From positions 992,001-1,056,000 of the forward strand of contig JAAVTG010000075.1 in assembly GCA_011947345.1 (NCBI GenBank): a DNA stretch of 64,000 nucleotides. The letters run 5' to 3'. This document shows, in pieces, positions 1-12,100 of this stretch. The first letter of the stretch is position 1, and each line of letters opens with the position of its first letter. The notes beneath the pieces are model-generated. The model ran no database searches and was not told the origin of the DNA. It worked only from the letters and a program-made list of their open reading frames with translations. Both the position numbers and the translations under genes were made by a program. The DNA comes from Phytophthora quininea (lineage: Eukaryota > Oomycota > Peronosporomycetes > Peronosporales > Peronosporaceae).

Positions 1-67
1 TCGTTCGTCTTGTCTTGTAAATATTGCGGAGGCTCAACGTCGCTCACAAAGGTCTTCCAGCACTCGC

Positions 68-1108
68 CTAAATAATCGCGCGCCAGCTAGTCGGCGCGGT
101 CTTCACTCTCGGCGTTCTGCCGCTTGGCCTGCGGGGCTTCTGCACCTTCCTCCGGCTTGGATTCTTCATCCTTCTTGACAGGAGACGAAATGCTCGACAG
201 AGGCCGCTTCTTGGCAAGTTTCTCGCTGAGGTCGACACTGAGACTTCCTTTTCCTCTTTCTTCGGACTCTCTCCTTCCTTCGTCTCCGTCTCTGACTCGG
301 GTTCATCATGCGCTTCAGCGAAGAAGTGGATGAGCAGTTTGGCATCTTCAGGCTTGGCAGGAGGGTCTTGGTCCGACGGCATGGGCGCCAGCACTAGCTG
401 GCCATCCTTACCCTTGGGGTTGGGCAGGATTTTACGGCCACGGACCGAGACAGCGAGCGAGGACGGCGTTGGCAGGGGCATGTTACCCGTAGTATTGCCA
501 TTCGACAGCGACTCCAAGAAGCGTGCTTCCACAACAGCGAGCTCTTCACGAGCACGTCGAATAGCTTGTCGGTTAGCAGGCGAGTTCTCAATGGCGCGGA
601 AAATCTGCTTGCCAATGGAACTATTGCCCTTGAGCTTCTTGGTGACGCGCATGGCTTCGCAGTTGAGTCGTTGGGCCAAGTACCAACGCAGCGACGTGCC
701 GTCTTCCACGTCCAGCAGTCCTCGTTTGAAGAAGTGGATCAGCGTGTTGGTGTAGGCCTCCTCTTCCGGCGTCCACTTGCCACTACGCAGTCCCGGCGAG
801 CACTTGGACTTGGTCGACCGTTTCTTAGGAGCAGCCGTCACTCGAGTCACGTTGGGTGGCGCAGCGCCCGTCAGCCGTGCTTGCGTGAAGGCCGGGTCGA
901 AGTTGTCTCTCCTGTCACCCATGGGGAACGGCTGCGGCTGCATTGCCGCGAACTTTTGTCTTGCTGCGTAGTTGTCCGCGCTGCCGCTGCTAGCAAGACT
1001 GGCGATGGCTTGAGCTACGGATGCTCCAGTCATATTGTTACCGGCGTCCGAGCTGTCGTTGGTGGCGTTGCTGCTGCTCTGCTGGGCGCTATTGACCATG
1101 GAGAGCAT
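68..1108 (-). CDS. Conserved stramenopile hypothetical protein (3' end frameshifted)
   Basis: Unnamed family. Residues about 108-170 form a compact block that opens SGKWTPEEEAYTNTLIHF and closes near SIGKQIF; I recognise this block from many oomycete and diatom hypothetical proteins, and its function is not known. The first 100 residues are Ser/Asn/Ala-rich, and a basic KKRSTKSK run just before the block could be a nuclear signal (inference). The last 60 residues in this frame are Arg/Pro/Ser-rich and unlike the acidic stretch before them. The neighbouring frame gives a more plausible Lys/Glu-rich tail from about position 255 down to an in-frame TAG at 87-89, then stays open to the window edge. 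A one-base loss near 245-300 plus that stop would explain this, so the true 3' end probably lies to the left of the window. Confidence 0.7.
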   Translation of the reverse strand: MLSMVNSAQQSSSNATNDSSDAGNNMTGASVAQAIASLASSGSADNYAARQKFAAMQPQPFPMGDRRDNFDPAFTQARLTGAAPPNVTRVTAAPKKRSTKSKCSPGLRSGKWTPEEEAYTNTLIHFFKRGLLDVEDGTSLRWYLAQRLNCEAMRVTKKLKGNSSIGKQIFRAIENSPANRQAIRRAREELAVVEARFLESLSNGNTTGNMPLPTPSSLAVSVRGRKILPNPKGKDGQLVLAPMPSDQDPPAKPEDAKLLIHFFAEAHDEPESETETKEGESPKKEEKEVSVSTSARNLPRSGLCRAFRLLSRRMKNPSRRKVQKPRRPSGRTPRVKTAPTSWRAII

Positions 1109-3343
1109 GGTGTCTTGCTGGATGGAGCCTGTAATTGCTGCGGGTAGGTGGCTCTCCTCGACTGAAGAGCTCGGATGAGAAATTGGGATGGATGGAAGTT
1201 GAAGCGCCTTGCAACCGTCTTGGAACGGCTTATTGCCTTTTTGGGAGGACGGACGGGGCTGTCACTTGACCGTCGAACTCTGAGTCTGCTCTTTCAAAAA
1301 AGCTTTTGGGGCGAGTTCTTGCTGCTGCTTGTTTGAAGTTGGTGGCTCCTAGAGATTGCAGAGTGAAGCAAGAAGGCTTCAAGTAGAGAAGAGAGTCAGC
1401 CGCACGCCCGCCATTCATACGGGGCTCTTGCAAAAAAGAGCAAAGCCTCCAGGAGCTTCCTCTGCACGGCTGCTTTCGGCTGGTTGCTCTGTTTGAACGC
1501 ACCTGTGCACTGGAGCTTTGTATCGGAGATGCTGGGACAGAAGTGAAATGCTGCGACCCAATCACAGGGCAACGTCAATCACGTGGCGGCAAACAGATCG
1601 CGCAATGCGAGCGCCGGACCTTGAGGAATACCTGCGAGTCTTGCACGCACAGCAAACGTGCCAGCGAGCGCTTGTCTCCGGCGGCCTCAGTGTGGTTGTG
1701 GCGGGAGGCCTTCTTCTGGTTCTGGGCGGCGCCTGTACCCTTTCGCCGTCACCATTTGCTTTTTCAGCCAATGAAGAGGTCGGATTTGAATTTTTCGCCA
1801 ATCCCACAAAAGTTGAAGTTGCTTTTCAGCCAATCACAGCGCACGCAAAAGGCAACTTCAACTTCGCGAGAGAAAAACGGAATTACGCGAGCGCGATCTG
1901 GATCGCAAACGTGCGCTAGTACAGGGCAGGACAGTAGACGAAGCAAAGCGTGCCTCGCTCGGGGTGCTGGCGCGAAGGAGCCGCCGTGGGCTTGAGCAGA
2001 GCTCGAGGAGTCCCAACTTCAACGCTACACTTGGCGTTTGTATGCGCTGGGGCTTGTACAAATCATTTTGCAGCATTCCCTCGCCAAAGATATGCAGGGT
2101 CAATGTTCAGCGCGACTTGCCGCCGGAGGAAGGGGTGGCGGCAACTCGCCACCATGGTTGGAAGCGCATCGTTAAAGCCGAGCTGCACTCTCGATCGCGA
2201 TGGTCGCGTTGATTCCGTGCCTTCGAGAAGGCCGTCGACTATCGCCAGTCCTTGGCTACCGTGCAACTTCAACTATGTCCCAAATCACAGAGCGGATCAT
2301 TGCAATGGTAATGAGCTGGCACAGCAAATGGTCGTCCAAAGCCCTCGGTCTTCTCGTTAGAAGCGTGTGGCAGTAGGGGTTGAAGAGACTTAAAGAGTCA
2401 ATAGTTTATCATTCCGTTGGGCTGAGCAAGACTACCATCCCGACAATGTGCCCGCTTCGACGTCTACTTGAAGCGGAACGATCGATCGCCACGCTCGTCT
2501 CGTGAGATCATCCAGAGGCTACGAGGTCTCACCTCAGTGAAGACTCTCAATTTTCTTTTGCCCGCCATGTCTTCTCGTCCCTCAGAGCCTAGACGAACAG
2601 CATTAGTGAATTTCGGCTCACACAGAGGGCCAAAGCGATCGTCACAAACTTTTGCTGAACACGCTAGCACATGGTGAAACCTCCATGTGTCGGCGGAGAA
2701 GGCAAGTGTGCTGATCTTCTACGATGGCGTGATGCAGATTGTGGTGGCGTGGAGCAGACATTATCGAGTCCAGATGGTTGCAGCAAGTTATCCGCTCGGA
2801 GTCAGCACCACAGCTCGAAGGCAAGGGACAGATCGAGATAAAGTCACTACCAGCGAGATTATCAGCAGTCCAGGATGATGCAGGACTCGACTAGAGCACC
2901 AGAGCCATCACCACTTGTGCCATTTTCGACGTTTCCGCTGCTGGATTTCGCCAGCCTGTCCTTCTTCACGCCGCATTGCTAACTCACTCTCCTTTGCAGA
3001 CCTATCCGAGCGCACCCGTGTGCATCCGTCCACGGTCTGAGCTGAAACTTGCACTGAAGTTGAGGCGAGCCGCGAGCTCTAAAGGTCCGCAGCCAATCAC
3101 TAGCACGATGTCGTCGATCAATATGTGCAAGCACCACATCCATATCGTTCTGCGGATTACAAGTTGTTCCCATTCATTCCAACTTGCAAGAGGTCTCCCA
3201 GTGCTATGACTCCATCGTCTGGACCTCTTGGCGCTCACCGACGAGGAAAAACGCCACGCTCATAATCACTTTTTCCCGCCAGCAGACTCGAGCCACGTTG
3301 CACGGCAACATCAAGAGGTTGCAAGCCAACCCAGTTAACAGCA
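1109..3343. other. Intergenic, no supported gene
   Basis: Open frames on both strands are short and have no recognisable domain. The stretch holds several CCAAT-type boxes (near 1558, 1769, 1831 and 3091). It also holds three copies of the 11-mer GTTGAAGTTGC or its complement (1812-1822, 1852-1862, 2263-2273). The first two form an inverted pair about 30 bp apart. I see no coding region or clear transposon. Confidence 0.5.
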
Positions 3344-6075
3344 ATGCGCGACTCGTCTCAAGCCGCTAGCGGGTCGACGTTCACCAACGACACGGTGGTG
3401 CTGCCGACTCCCAGTCCAGAGGAAGCAACACAACTCGAGATGGAGAAGGCGATGCTCGCCTACCTGCTGTCTCGCTTCCACACATTGCAGCTCTTCCTGC
3501 TGCTCGGCTACGGCATCATGTGCTTGCTCTGCATCACTCTCGTGGCGTATCTGCGGTACAACCGCAACACTGCCCATCGGGGCGACGCCAGCGCCGCTCG
3601 GAAGATCATCCTGCCGGCATTTGAGCCTCTGTTGTGGGTGCTGGGCTGCACCACTGGGATCTACACGACCTTCTTCATCTCGGCACTGGCCATGAAGCTG
3701 TACACGTACGAGATCTCCAAATTGGCGACGGAAGTGTTCTACTCGGGCAGACAGTTCGTCTTCCTCAGCGTCATCGTCTTCATGCTCCAGAAAAGCGTTT
3801 CAGGACCGGCACTGCGGCGGACTCTAGTGATCAACTTCGTGCTGTCAACGTACACCATTCCGCTCGTGTGGATCATCACGACGTATTTCCCAGTCTCCGA
3901 CTTGTACGCGCCGCTGACTGCTGCACGAGCCCTAATGCTACTCATTTACTCGTATGTTCTGGTGCGACCTCCCGTTCGAGCGAGCAAACGCACACTGCGA
4001 GAGTTCTGCTGCTTTGCGTACGTCTACTACGCGCTGCTCTTCACGTACAACGAGTGCTTCCGTCGTGGTCACTTGGAAACGGGTTTCTATCTCACGTACG
4101 CCAACCTACTCTGTGGTTCGTTGTGTCCATTGGTGATCTGGAGGGTATTGCGAGCTGATACGGAGCATTGGCGAGGAATGGGCGAGCGCGCTGTATCACT
4201 TCAACGGCTATTCTGCCAGACACGAGGAATCCCAGAGCGAGTATCGTCCAAAGGCCTCCACATCCTCATCGAGATGCACCGCAAGTTCATTATCGACTTT
4301 GCCTATCTGGAGCTACAGCAGCGGATCGGTGTCGGAGCAAGCGCCGTTGTCTTTAGAGGGTTGCTACGTTCAACCACCGAAGTCGCCGTCAAGGTCTACA
4401 CCCCTACTGATTTCACTGAAGAAACTGTGGCAGCGTTTTCGCAGGAAGCTGCGCTGTGCGGGGCATTCCACCACCCGAACGTGGTCGCTTTCCACGGTAT
4501 GTGTGTGTCCGCCTACGATCTGCTTGGTCAATGAGCTCTGCGTCGGTAGTCTTGAGGATGTGACTTGCGCAGCTGCTCGACGACGATCTCGTCAAAGCGA
4601 ACACGACCACAATCGTCAGCAACTTCTGCTCAACGTCGCGTACATGCTTGATGCAGCTCGAGCTGTGGCATACCTACACAGCTTCCGTCCACCGTTCCTT
4701 CATCGGGATATCAAGCCGACCAATTTCCTTGTCGATGCAAACAACACCGTCAAGCTTACGGACTTTGGCGAGTCTCGATCGCTGCCTCGAGCCCAAGTTG
4801 TGAGCAATGGACTCGTTAACGCTACCGTTGCTAGTCATCGCAATAGTCTCGGCGGATATGCCAGCGAAAAGGCTTCGACAGTAGCGATGTTAGCCAGCGA
4901 AAACGGGACTGCAAAGGCCCCGACAGAACGTGCCAGTATTGAGATCGCCGTCGTCGGAGCTGCAAACTTGCAGCAGCTTCGTGGCTCGCTCGCGTCCAAT
5001 GTCGATGAGAAATTCAACAACCCCGACCCGACTGCTGTTCGCATGACAGTGAAAGGCACCGTGGACTACATGGCTCCAGAAGTGATCAACGGACGTGCAG
5101 GCCTCGCTGCCTACGGAGAAGCTGCGGATGTCTACTCGCTGGGGATCACCATGTGGGACGTTCTCAACCCAGGCCAAGAGAAATTCCCAGACACAGGAAG
5201 CAACCATTTCCGAGTGTTTGATCTCGTGCTGGAAGGCCAACGCCCCGAGCTGGATCCTCGCTTGAATCCGAGTATCCGAGCCATCATTGAGAGCTCCTGG
5301 CAACATGAACCGCGTTTGCGACCATCAGCTCAAAGTATCGTGAGTGCACTGGAAAACATCCAGGAAGAACTCAGTGCTGCGTTCGCTCTGGAGCTGGCAG
5401 ACGAACTGGAAGACGCTATGCGTCTGGCTAAGCCCATCGACGCTGCTAGTGCGCCGCTAGCAGCTCCACACGGATTCTCTGGAGAAGAAGCCATCTCCCA
5501 CATGTGTCGACTACAATATGTGGACGGCACCAGTGAAGCAGTGCGTTTAGGCAACGTCCTCATGGACGCCGGTCTACTACACCACTCTAAACATGCTCGT
5601 CCGTTCGAATGGTCTGAGGAAGTCTACTTTTTCGACGACGATAACATCAACCTCTGCCAGCCTCTCATGGTCGGAGCCTACCACCACGTCAACGGCGACA
5701 AGATGGACGCTGAGAGCGACGATGATCAGCTCGTCCACGATCCGGTCACGGCAGACGTCGAATCGGTCGGGGTTCACGAATGGCAACGCTAGTTCGTCTC
5801 GGCCTCGCAGCGACAGCTCCCACTCGCAGTCGGAGCGAACCTTGCTAGAGAATGGAGTCTGCGCGTGTCGGAAGCTGGGCCAGCGCTTGAAAATCCCCAA
5901 GTCGTCCAAGTCAACTCGCCGCAGGTTCCGTCGAAAAGGCAAAAGCAAACCGCATGCACTGCCCGCATCTGTCTCGAATGATTCCGCTGAGCAATTGCAA
6001 ACCAGATTATTGCTGGAGACGCCCCAGGACGCACATGAGTTCGATGTCTTCGATGCCCCACCGACGATCGTGTAG
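3344..6075 (+). CDS. Seven-helix receptor-like TKL protein kinase with DEP domain (two frameshifts)
   Basis: The N-terminal 290 residues carry about seven hydrophobic helices (first LFLLLGYGIMCLLCITLVAY, last near LLCGSLCPLVIWRVL), like a GPCR. A complete TKL-type Ser/Thr kinase follows from about residue 322: glycine loop GVGASAVVFRG, lysine in VAVKVY, HRDIKPTNFL, DFG as LTDFGES, APE as DYMAPEVI. About 100 Ser/Ala/Asn-rich residues are inserted between DFG and APE. A DEP-like domain (GFSGEEAISHMCRL ... VRLGNVLMDAGLLHH) lies C-terminal. The frame changes at a (GT)n run near 4499-4508, where GMCVSAYD should read on into PPTICLVNELC, and again near 5740-5785, after which a plausible basic tail runs to 6075. 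If the second change is not real the protein ends at 5792. Such receptor-kinase fusions are known in oomycetes as GPCR-bigrams; ligand and substrate are unknown. Confidence 0.82.
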
Positions 6076-6154
6076 CAGTATCTTGTCACACGTCGCCGAA
6101 TCACAAAAACAATCCTATCTGTCTGTTGTTATGTACCAAGTTGAAGTTGCACTG

Positions 6155-9100
6155 TCAACGTTTGTTCATGCTGCAGTAGTAGAGTTCGTGCTCGTTGCGG
6201 TCTTTTTCCCGCAGCTCTTCGCCACAGCCATTGCCGCATGTGACGAAGCGCATGCTGCAAGCACGTTGATGTTTCTTGAGCGTATTACAGACAAACACTT
6301 GGCCACACCCAAGCGGACACCAAATCGGCCGAAACGCGCACTCCCACAGCTCGTGCCGCTCCTTCTCGTGGGCCAGCAGCAGCTTCACAAAGCACTGATA
6401 TTTGCACGTCACTTGGCGCATCCTGCACCCGTCGCTCCGGTGCTTTGCCATCGTTGCAAACACGAGATTCGTCTGCCCGCACAAGCCACAAACGCCCAGG
6501 CGTTGCGAGCATTGAGAGCTCTGGTGCATTGCCAACTCTTCATCGGGGAATGGCTGCTGACACAGCTCACACGTCACAGTGCGTCTCCGGCATTCTCGAG
6601 ACAAATGTACATCCAAGGTATGCAGTGGTGCGCGTCGCCCACACCCCTGTGGACACAATGTCAGTCTCCGCTCGCAAGTATTCGAACTATGATTATCTAT
6701 CTCTATGACGGGTATACCCATGACTCCACAGCGATTAGGACAGCTCAGTTGGCGCAGCTCACACTCTTCCTGCTCGTGAATTACTTTAGTGTTCGCTATG
6801 ACAGTTTCCTTGCAGCCCCACTTGCAGGTGACACGACGCAGCAAGCAAACCTTTGTTTCATGCTGTTCCCGGTTCTTTAACTGCAGGTCATTAGTAAAGC
6901 AGCCATTGCGACAGCGAACGTTGCGGTGGGGGCAATCTCCTGTAATGTGAGTTTTCACCTCTTTGTATGGAAGCTCAAATAGTATGGATTCTTTGCCGCC
7001 AGATTCAACCGGTACGTTGCACTGCAGAGGACACGGCACAAGACGCATCGTGCACTGTGTCTTGGCGTGACTTGCTAGGCGCTGGTATACCATACTCTCG
7101 TCACAGCTGCACACCACAATTCGGAACTCACATTCTTCGCGTAGGTGTCTATCTCGATGTTGGAATGGGATACGGATACAACATTTTTGGTTGGCACAAT
7201 TAACGAGTCGAAGCGCGCAAGAATATTGGAGATGGTCGCTCAAATCTTCAGCCCACAAATTATCAACTCCGCATGTATTTGGACATTGCACACAGCGTTT
7301 GGGGCAGTGATGTCGCTCGTGTTCGTCCAAAGGGTTTGTATCTTTAACCACTTTCGCTTGTGTGACCCTGTGGCCTTCAATTGGAGCCATAAAGCCACAG
7401 CCCCATCTACAGACGCCACAAACGCCCGATATTGAGCTTGCAACACGACCACGATTTCCAGTCATTGCGGCTTCTAATTGACCCGCAATGCCAACAAAGC
7501 CGCCACTGCGCGCATATTCCAGAGCGGTCTTCCCAGTCGAATCAACGAGAAAGACGTCGATGTTAGGTTGTGCAAGTAAGAAACGTACAAACTTCTCTTT
7601 TCCGTTGCCAGCTGCAACCATAAGCGGTGTTCGCCCGTCCAGGCGAGAAGCAAGGTTCAAACTAGCGGCGCATTCAAGGAGAAGCTGAGCACACTTCACC
7701 GTCCCATAGAATGCGGCAGTTCTAAGTGCTGTGGAACCCGAGGAATTCTCGAAGTTCACCAGTGGACGATTTTCAATGCGATGCAAAAGAAATTCAACAG
7801 CCAGCACGTCCTTACCATCGTCATTTTGCATATAGAGTTCCTCGATACACGCAGCCATAAGAGCCGTCAAGGAAGCGCCACTCGTCTCGTAGTCGACAAA
7901 CGCCCCGTCGTCCAGGGCGTCTGAGATGGCTCTGAAATCACGGGCAATAATCGCAGTCTCCAGAGCCGCGTGCTTCTCCCGAAGCTCTACATTCTTTTTC
8001 ACAATGTTCTTTCGAGCGACAAACTCCTTTTGCCGTTGATTCTGAGCTGCTCTAAACTTTTCCATGGTATTGTTCACGAATTGTGCGGTAGATGAATAAA
8101 ACGTAGTGTCAGGATGTTCCCAGCCACTTGACGCCTTGAACAATTGACAATCATAATGCCGCATAGCTTGGTGCAACGTGTCTTCCACTTGCATCGGTTC
8201 ACCTAATGACAACGTATCATTTGGGCCGTTCGTATCACTCTTCGCTTCTTTGGGGTCTTGCATAGCGGATGTAATCTCCATCCACCTCTGCGCTGCACTA
8301 TCTCCTTGCCTGCCACTGGTACTTCTGCGATGGTATCAAATGGGGCACCGGGGTAGACTCGATCAGGCAGCACGTACGTCTTGTGCCAAACTCGTGCTTC
8401 TTTCGAGAGCAAAGTCACTGCGATTTCTGGATATCCGTTGAATATTGCCTCATGAAGAGCAACGCGGTGCGTTTGCCGGAAATGAGCAAGCTTCCGCGTG
8501 TAGTGGCCCACGATAAACGCATGGGCCACATTGCGAACAAGTGCAGCGATGGCCCCGTCGGATCGGTGCTTCGTACCTCCAGCACTATTCTTCTGTAGGC
8601 GTTGCTCCCGTTCAAACTTCTTTCGATACTGGAAGTCCCGTACCAGCATCTGTATAAATGACGCGCAAAGCGTCTGCTCCTCGAAGTGGTGGCCACTATT
8701 GGCTCCATGCGATAAGAGCATGTGGACCATCGCGTCATTCCCTACGCCACAGGCAAATGTCAAGGAGTGTGTCCACTCAACGCAGCGTAGTTGAGCAATT
8801 TGTAGTTGTGAAGCTGCTTCTTGGCCACCTCGAACTCTTTCTCGGCGGTATCACATTGAAGTCGGGCTACTTCTACCTCCTCTTGCCTTGCAGGCAAGGA
8901 CCGTGCGGCGACTTGAGCTTCAAATTGGGTTTGCTGCTTCTTTTTGGTGGCCTCATTATGAGCGACTTCCAGCTGTCGCTTACGCTCGACAAGAACTTGT
9001 CGCTCCGACAACGCGCGATATTCCAGCTCAACTCCTTGCACCCAAGTTGCCAAAATGCCTGCAATGTCACCACGTAAGGAGTCAACGGATGGCATCAGAC

Positions 9101-12100
9101 CGCTCGCCTTACGCTCCAGTCCTCGGCTTGAATTGCTTTGGGAACTCGCCGCCTTCTCTTTAAACGATGCCGACCACACAGTAAAGGATGGGGACTTCAA
9201 ACACTCGCGGCGAACCTTGGACATGACATCAGGAGTAATTGGTTGCTGTCGGTACCCGCGTAGTCGTCGCAAAAGGCTGCGATCCATCAGTAGAGCCTGC
9301 GAAGTCTTCCACCACTCCACGTCCGTGTATTCTGTTGCGTTGCGACGTCCACGAGGCAACACCCCGCAGATCATTGACAGAGCTTTAACCACCACAAGCG
9401 TTCCTTCGTCTGGAACGTGGGAGTTGAGGAGCTGTGCAATATCTTGCGCTGTAATTTCACGGATCATGGCAAGCATCTTGACTTCCAATGCATTGGAATC
9501 CGTCTCGGATTCCTCCTCAGCTTTCTGTGCGTGTTGCATGCGGCGGCAGCTATCTTCCACTTGAGACGACAAGTGAATCGTTTGCACGCGCTTGGCCTCA
9601 GTTTCGGCAATGCTCTCGTTAAACACGTGAATCGCTTCATCCAACTCATGGTTAACTTCAGCCAATTGTTTCCCTTTTTGAGCAACAACTTCCTCCAGTT
9701 TATCAAGCAGATTTGCATCTGGAGGAGCATGGCTATGGACCTTTGAGCTGTGCTTAAGACATTGAGCAACGTAGTCGTAGTTTGAGCAGGCGATCGCAAC
9801 AAAGAGATCTCGTTGATCACGTTCGAGAGCCGCTTGATCCTCAAGCAGCCGGATTATTTCTTTCCATTTCGCTTGATCCTTCAGAACTTGGCCCGATGCC
9901 AATTCTGAAGTTGCTTTCGCTGCTTGCGGTGTAGAAGCTTCAAAGGCGTGCACCATTTCGAGCAGGTTTCTTCCCTGTCGATTGGTATGAGATACATTCG
10001 CTCGGTTATCGATGAATAACTTGACGATTTCCGGATCCAGCGCCATACAGGCTTCTGCTAGTGGCGTTCGGCCACGAGACGTTTCAAGGTTGATATCGGC
10101 GCCGAAGCGAATCAATAGCTGGATAAGATCAACATTTCCTAAAGAAGCCGCTAGTACTAAAGGTGAAAATCCATTCGCGAACTCCTCATTGACAGCATTG
10201 GCAGTATCCACATTTTGCAGGAGATACGTTACCAAGTCCACGTCTTGACTCCTCACAGCCCAGAGCAATGCATTTTCTCCATGGACGGCGCATCGGACCA
10301 ATTTTCCTCCTAGATGCCAGACACCGATAGGGCGAGCACATAACTTCCCACCAACGCCGCAGGGAACAATTCGTTGTCGGCAACGCTTCCAGTGATCTTC
10401 GTGAAGATAAGAAAATATCAACTCGCGACAGCCTGTGGGGCACTGCATGACACGCATAACACACTGCGATCGCAAATGCTCTTCCATATCGCAGTTTGGT
10501 ACGTATAGGCCACACTGATTCTTGCAGAAGAGTAGCCGCTTTGAGCACTCTTCCGCCTCGTGAGCCTCTGTTTCGGCATCCTTTAGCTTTGTGCCGCAGC
10601 CTCTTCTACAGCTCACAATTCGCTGAGGACAAAGCAGTTTACTGTGCTCGGGAAGGCTCGACCACTTTAGCTGCTGCTTGCATTGCCTGCAGTTTATTTG
10701 TCGCTCCGTGCAGCTGTGCAGCAAATGGTGGGCGACTTCATTGTGCCGTAATAATTCCCCACAGCCAGCGCTACATTCCCCGTGTATACGCATTGGACAG
10801 GCTTCTTTGTGGTGCTGCTCTTGCTCAAAACCAAATCGATTCATTGCAGGCTTTGCACGGCACCAGACGCTTAGGACAATGGTTTGTTTCATGCTCAGTC
10901 GTATCAGTCCAAGTAACTTTAGAAGAGCATCCAAGTTTGCAGCTTCGTGGCCGTAGTAGGCATTCCTTGTCGACATGCACTAACAGCGAATTTACCTGAA
11001 AAGACAAGTGGCAGTACTCACAGAAAACAGCTCGTAATCGGCATTGCTTGTCTTCGTGCTCGGCGAGAAATGTCGGTGCCATCACTTCGCCACATCCTAG
11101 GGAGCACATCCCGTTCCGTACACTACAGTGCATTGCCAAGTGAGTATTAACTGTGCGAGCTGGAAGACGCTGTCCACATTTGAGCGGACAAGGCACTAAT
11201 CGATGGCAACAATGTTGATCAATGTGCGCAGTAAGAGTGCTGCACTCAATAAGCCCACATGACTGTAGCCTGCCGTGCTGATGCGCTGAATCCGAGAAAA
11301 TGACGTCGTACTCACGGAGGCTAAGCGTTAACCAGGAGGAGACTCCATCCGGAAACTCAATTAAGTGCTGCTGACGGGTTTGATCAAACGTCAGTATACG
11401 GCACAATCGCGAAGCGGTATTTTTCCGGGCCTCGAGCTCATCCAGTTGCTTCTGATGTTTAGCATGTAGTCCTTGAAGCCAACTAACGACGTGCACCGAG
11501 CTATGAACTGCTTCAGCTTCACTGCTTAATGTTTTACCAATAGTTTCACCGATGCGTTTTAAGAAGGTGTCATACCCGCCGACATGTTGCTGCAGAGCTT
11601 TCAAGCTTACAAGTCTGTTTTCCGATTCCGCTACGCCACTGTCACCACTCATCAAAGCACCAAAACCTTCTTTCTCGGTATCAAAAAGTCTAATATGTCT
11701 GCCGCACAAGTCTAGGGGGCAATAAGTCATCCTCTGAGGGCAGTCTCCTGCGTCCTGCATCCCATGTACCATCAACAAATGTCTAGGTAACTCGAGAACT
11801 TTCGGGGAATTGTCAATATTTTAATGTCGTGGCATTCATTGGGACATGGTCCTTTCTCCAGCATACACTGCCACCGGTAGTGCTCGTCAGCAAAACAAGC
11901 CAAAAATTGTCCATCGAGATCGCATCCATTTCGGCATCGCATCGGTCGAAATAAACATTCGTTAGTCTCGTGGTGATACCGCGCTGACGCAACACCGCCG
12001 ACTTTCTCTCCACATCCATGGATAGACCACTTGCACGGAAGAGCTCTCATCTCGCACAAAGTGGACAAGTGGAATTCCATCTCTTCAACTTTCACCAAAG

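Noticed and set aside
4497..4549. A GT-AG intron (gtatgt ... gtag) at the frame change in the TKL kinase
   Set aside because: Splicing it out leads straight to TGA and deletes the conserved CLVNELC region, whereas a change in the GT repeat restores the motif.
5577..6104. Minus-strand frame of 175 codons
   Set aside because: Antisense shadow of the kinase C-terminus; no domain.
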